Part shown: in pieces, positions 5,781-5,843 of the stretch
Layout: every line of letters starts with the position of its first letter
Position numbering within the stretch: the first letter of the stretch is position 1
Origin: Bacillota bacterium
GTDB taxonomy: Bacteria; Bacillota; Clostridia; Peptostreptococcales; Anaerovoracaceae
Direction of reading: 5' to 3'
Length of the DNA: 5,843 nucleotides
Assembly (NCBI GenBank): GCA_017936025.1
Contig: JAGBGL010000064.1
Location: 1-5,843 of the forward strand
Made by a program: the position numbers and the translations under genes
Notes under the pieces: model-generated
Database searches by the model: none
What the model was told of the DNA's origin: nothing
Seen by the model: only the letters and a program-made list of their open reading frames with translations

Positions 5781-5843
5781 TTAGTCTTCTTTGTTTTCTT
5801 CAGGCAATTCAACCTCTGTGTTCTTTGCCTTTTCGATGATTTC
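5781..5843 (-). CDS. C-terminal end of an unidentified protein (partial)
   Basis: Twenty codons and a TAA stop (5783-5781) enter from the right edge on the minus strand. The residues EIIEKAKNTEVELPEENKED form a highly charged, Glu/Lys-rich C terminus. I do not recognise it, and it is too short to assign. Support for a real gene comes from the hairpin terminator just after the stop and from the absence of any other reading for this edge. It is co-directional with the azlC operon. Confidence 0.55.
   Translation of the reverse strand, partial: EIIEKAKNTEVELPEENKED

Overview
The window looks like chromosomal DNA from a Gram-positive anaerobe of the Clostridia (Firmicutes). This rests on strong AGGAGG-type ribosome binding sites before nearly every gene, moderate GC, tight intergenic spacing, compact U-tailed intrinsic terminators, and the gene types (an ACT-domain threonine ammonia-lyase, a DUF815 ATPase, AzlCD). 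The placement is an inference; nothing here fixes a genus. No tRNA, rRNA, CRISPR array, insertion sequence or phage gene was seen.

Left part (1-1361): the last 39 codons of a branched-chain amino acid aminotransferase (ilvE, + strand) converge on a complete threonine ammonia-lyase (ilvA, - strand). One perfect 9-bp hairpin with A/T flanks lies between them and can end transcription from both sides. Both enzymes act in isoleucine/valine/leucine metabolism.

Middle (1362-2873): a 147-bp divergent region holds a plausible promoter for ilvA and a possible one for a standalone DUF815 AAA-type ATPase (+ strand, Walker A, Walker B and sensor residues intact). The ATPase ends at an elaborate two-tier bidirectional terminator, followed by about 85 bp of AT-rich DNA with alternating CGATAA/TTATCG elements.

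Right part (2874-5780): four minus-strand genes read as one probable operon in the order azlC - azlD - hisD-like - small secreted protein. azlC and azlD overlap by ATGA, and the later gaps are 42 and 33 nt with no terminator visible. AzlCD is a two-component branched-chain amino acid exporter type. The dehydrogenase belongs to the histidinol dehydrogenase superfamily, but its active-site surroundings differ from true HisD and recall the HpsN-like (sulfopropanediol dehydrogenase) branch, and no other his gene is nearby. The last gene encodes an exported protein with one prealbumin/Cna-B-like domain and a tail of PE-hydrophobic tetrapeptides, with no wall anchor. A GC-rich structured leader precedes azlC, and a 20-bp palindromic terminator separates the operon from the C-terminal end of an unidentified minus-strand gene at the right edge.

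The most interesting content is the combination of an exporter, a non-canonical HisD-family dehydrogenase and a small secreted protein in one apparent transcription unit. No stretch longer than 300 bases lacks a gene.
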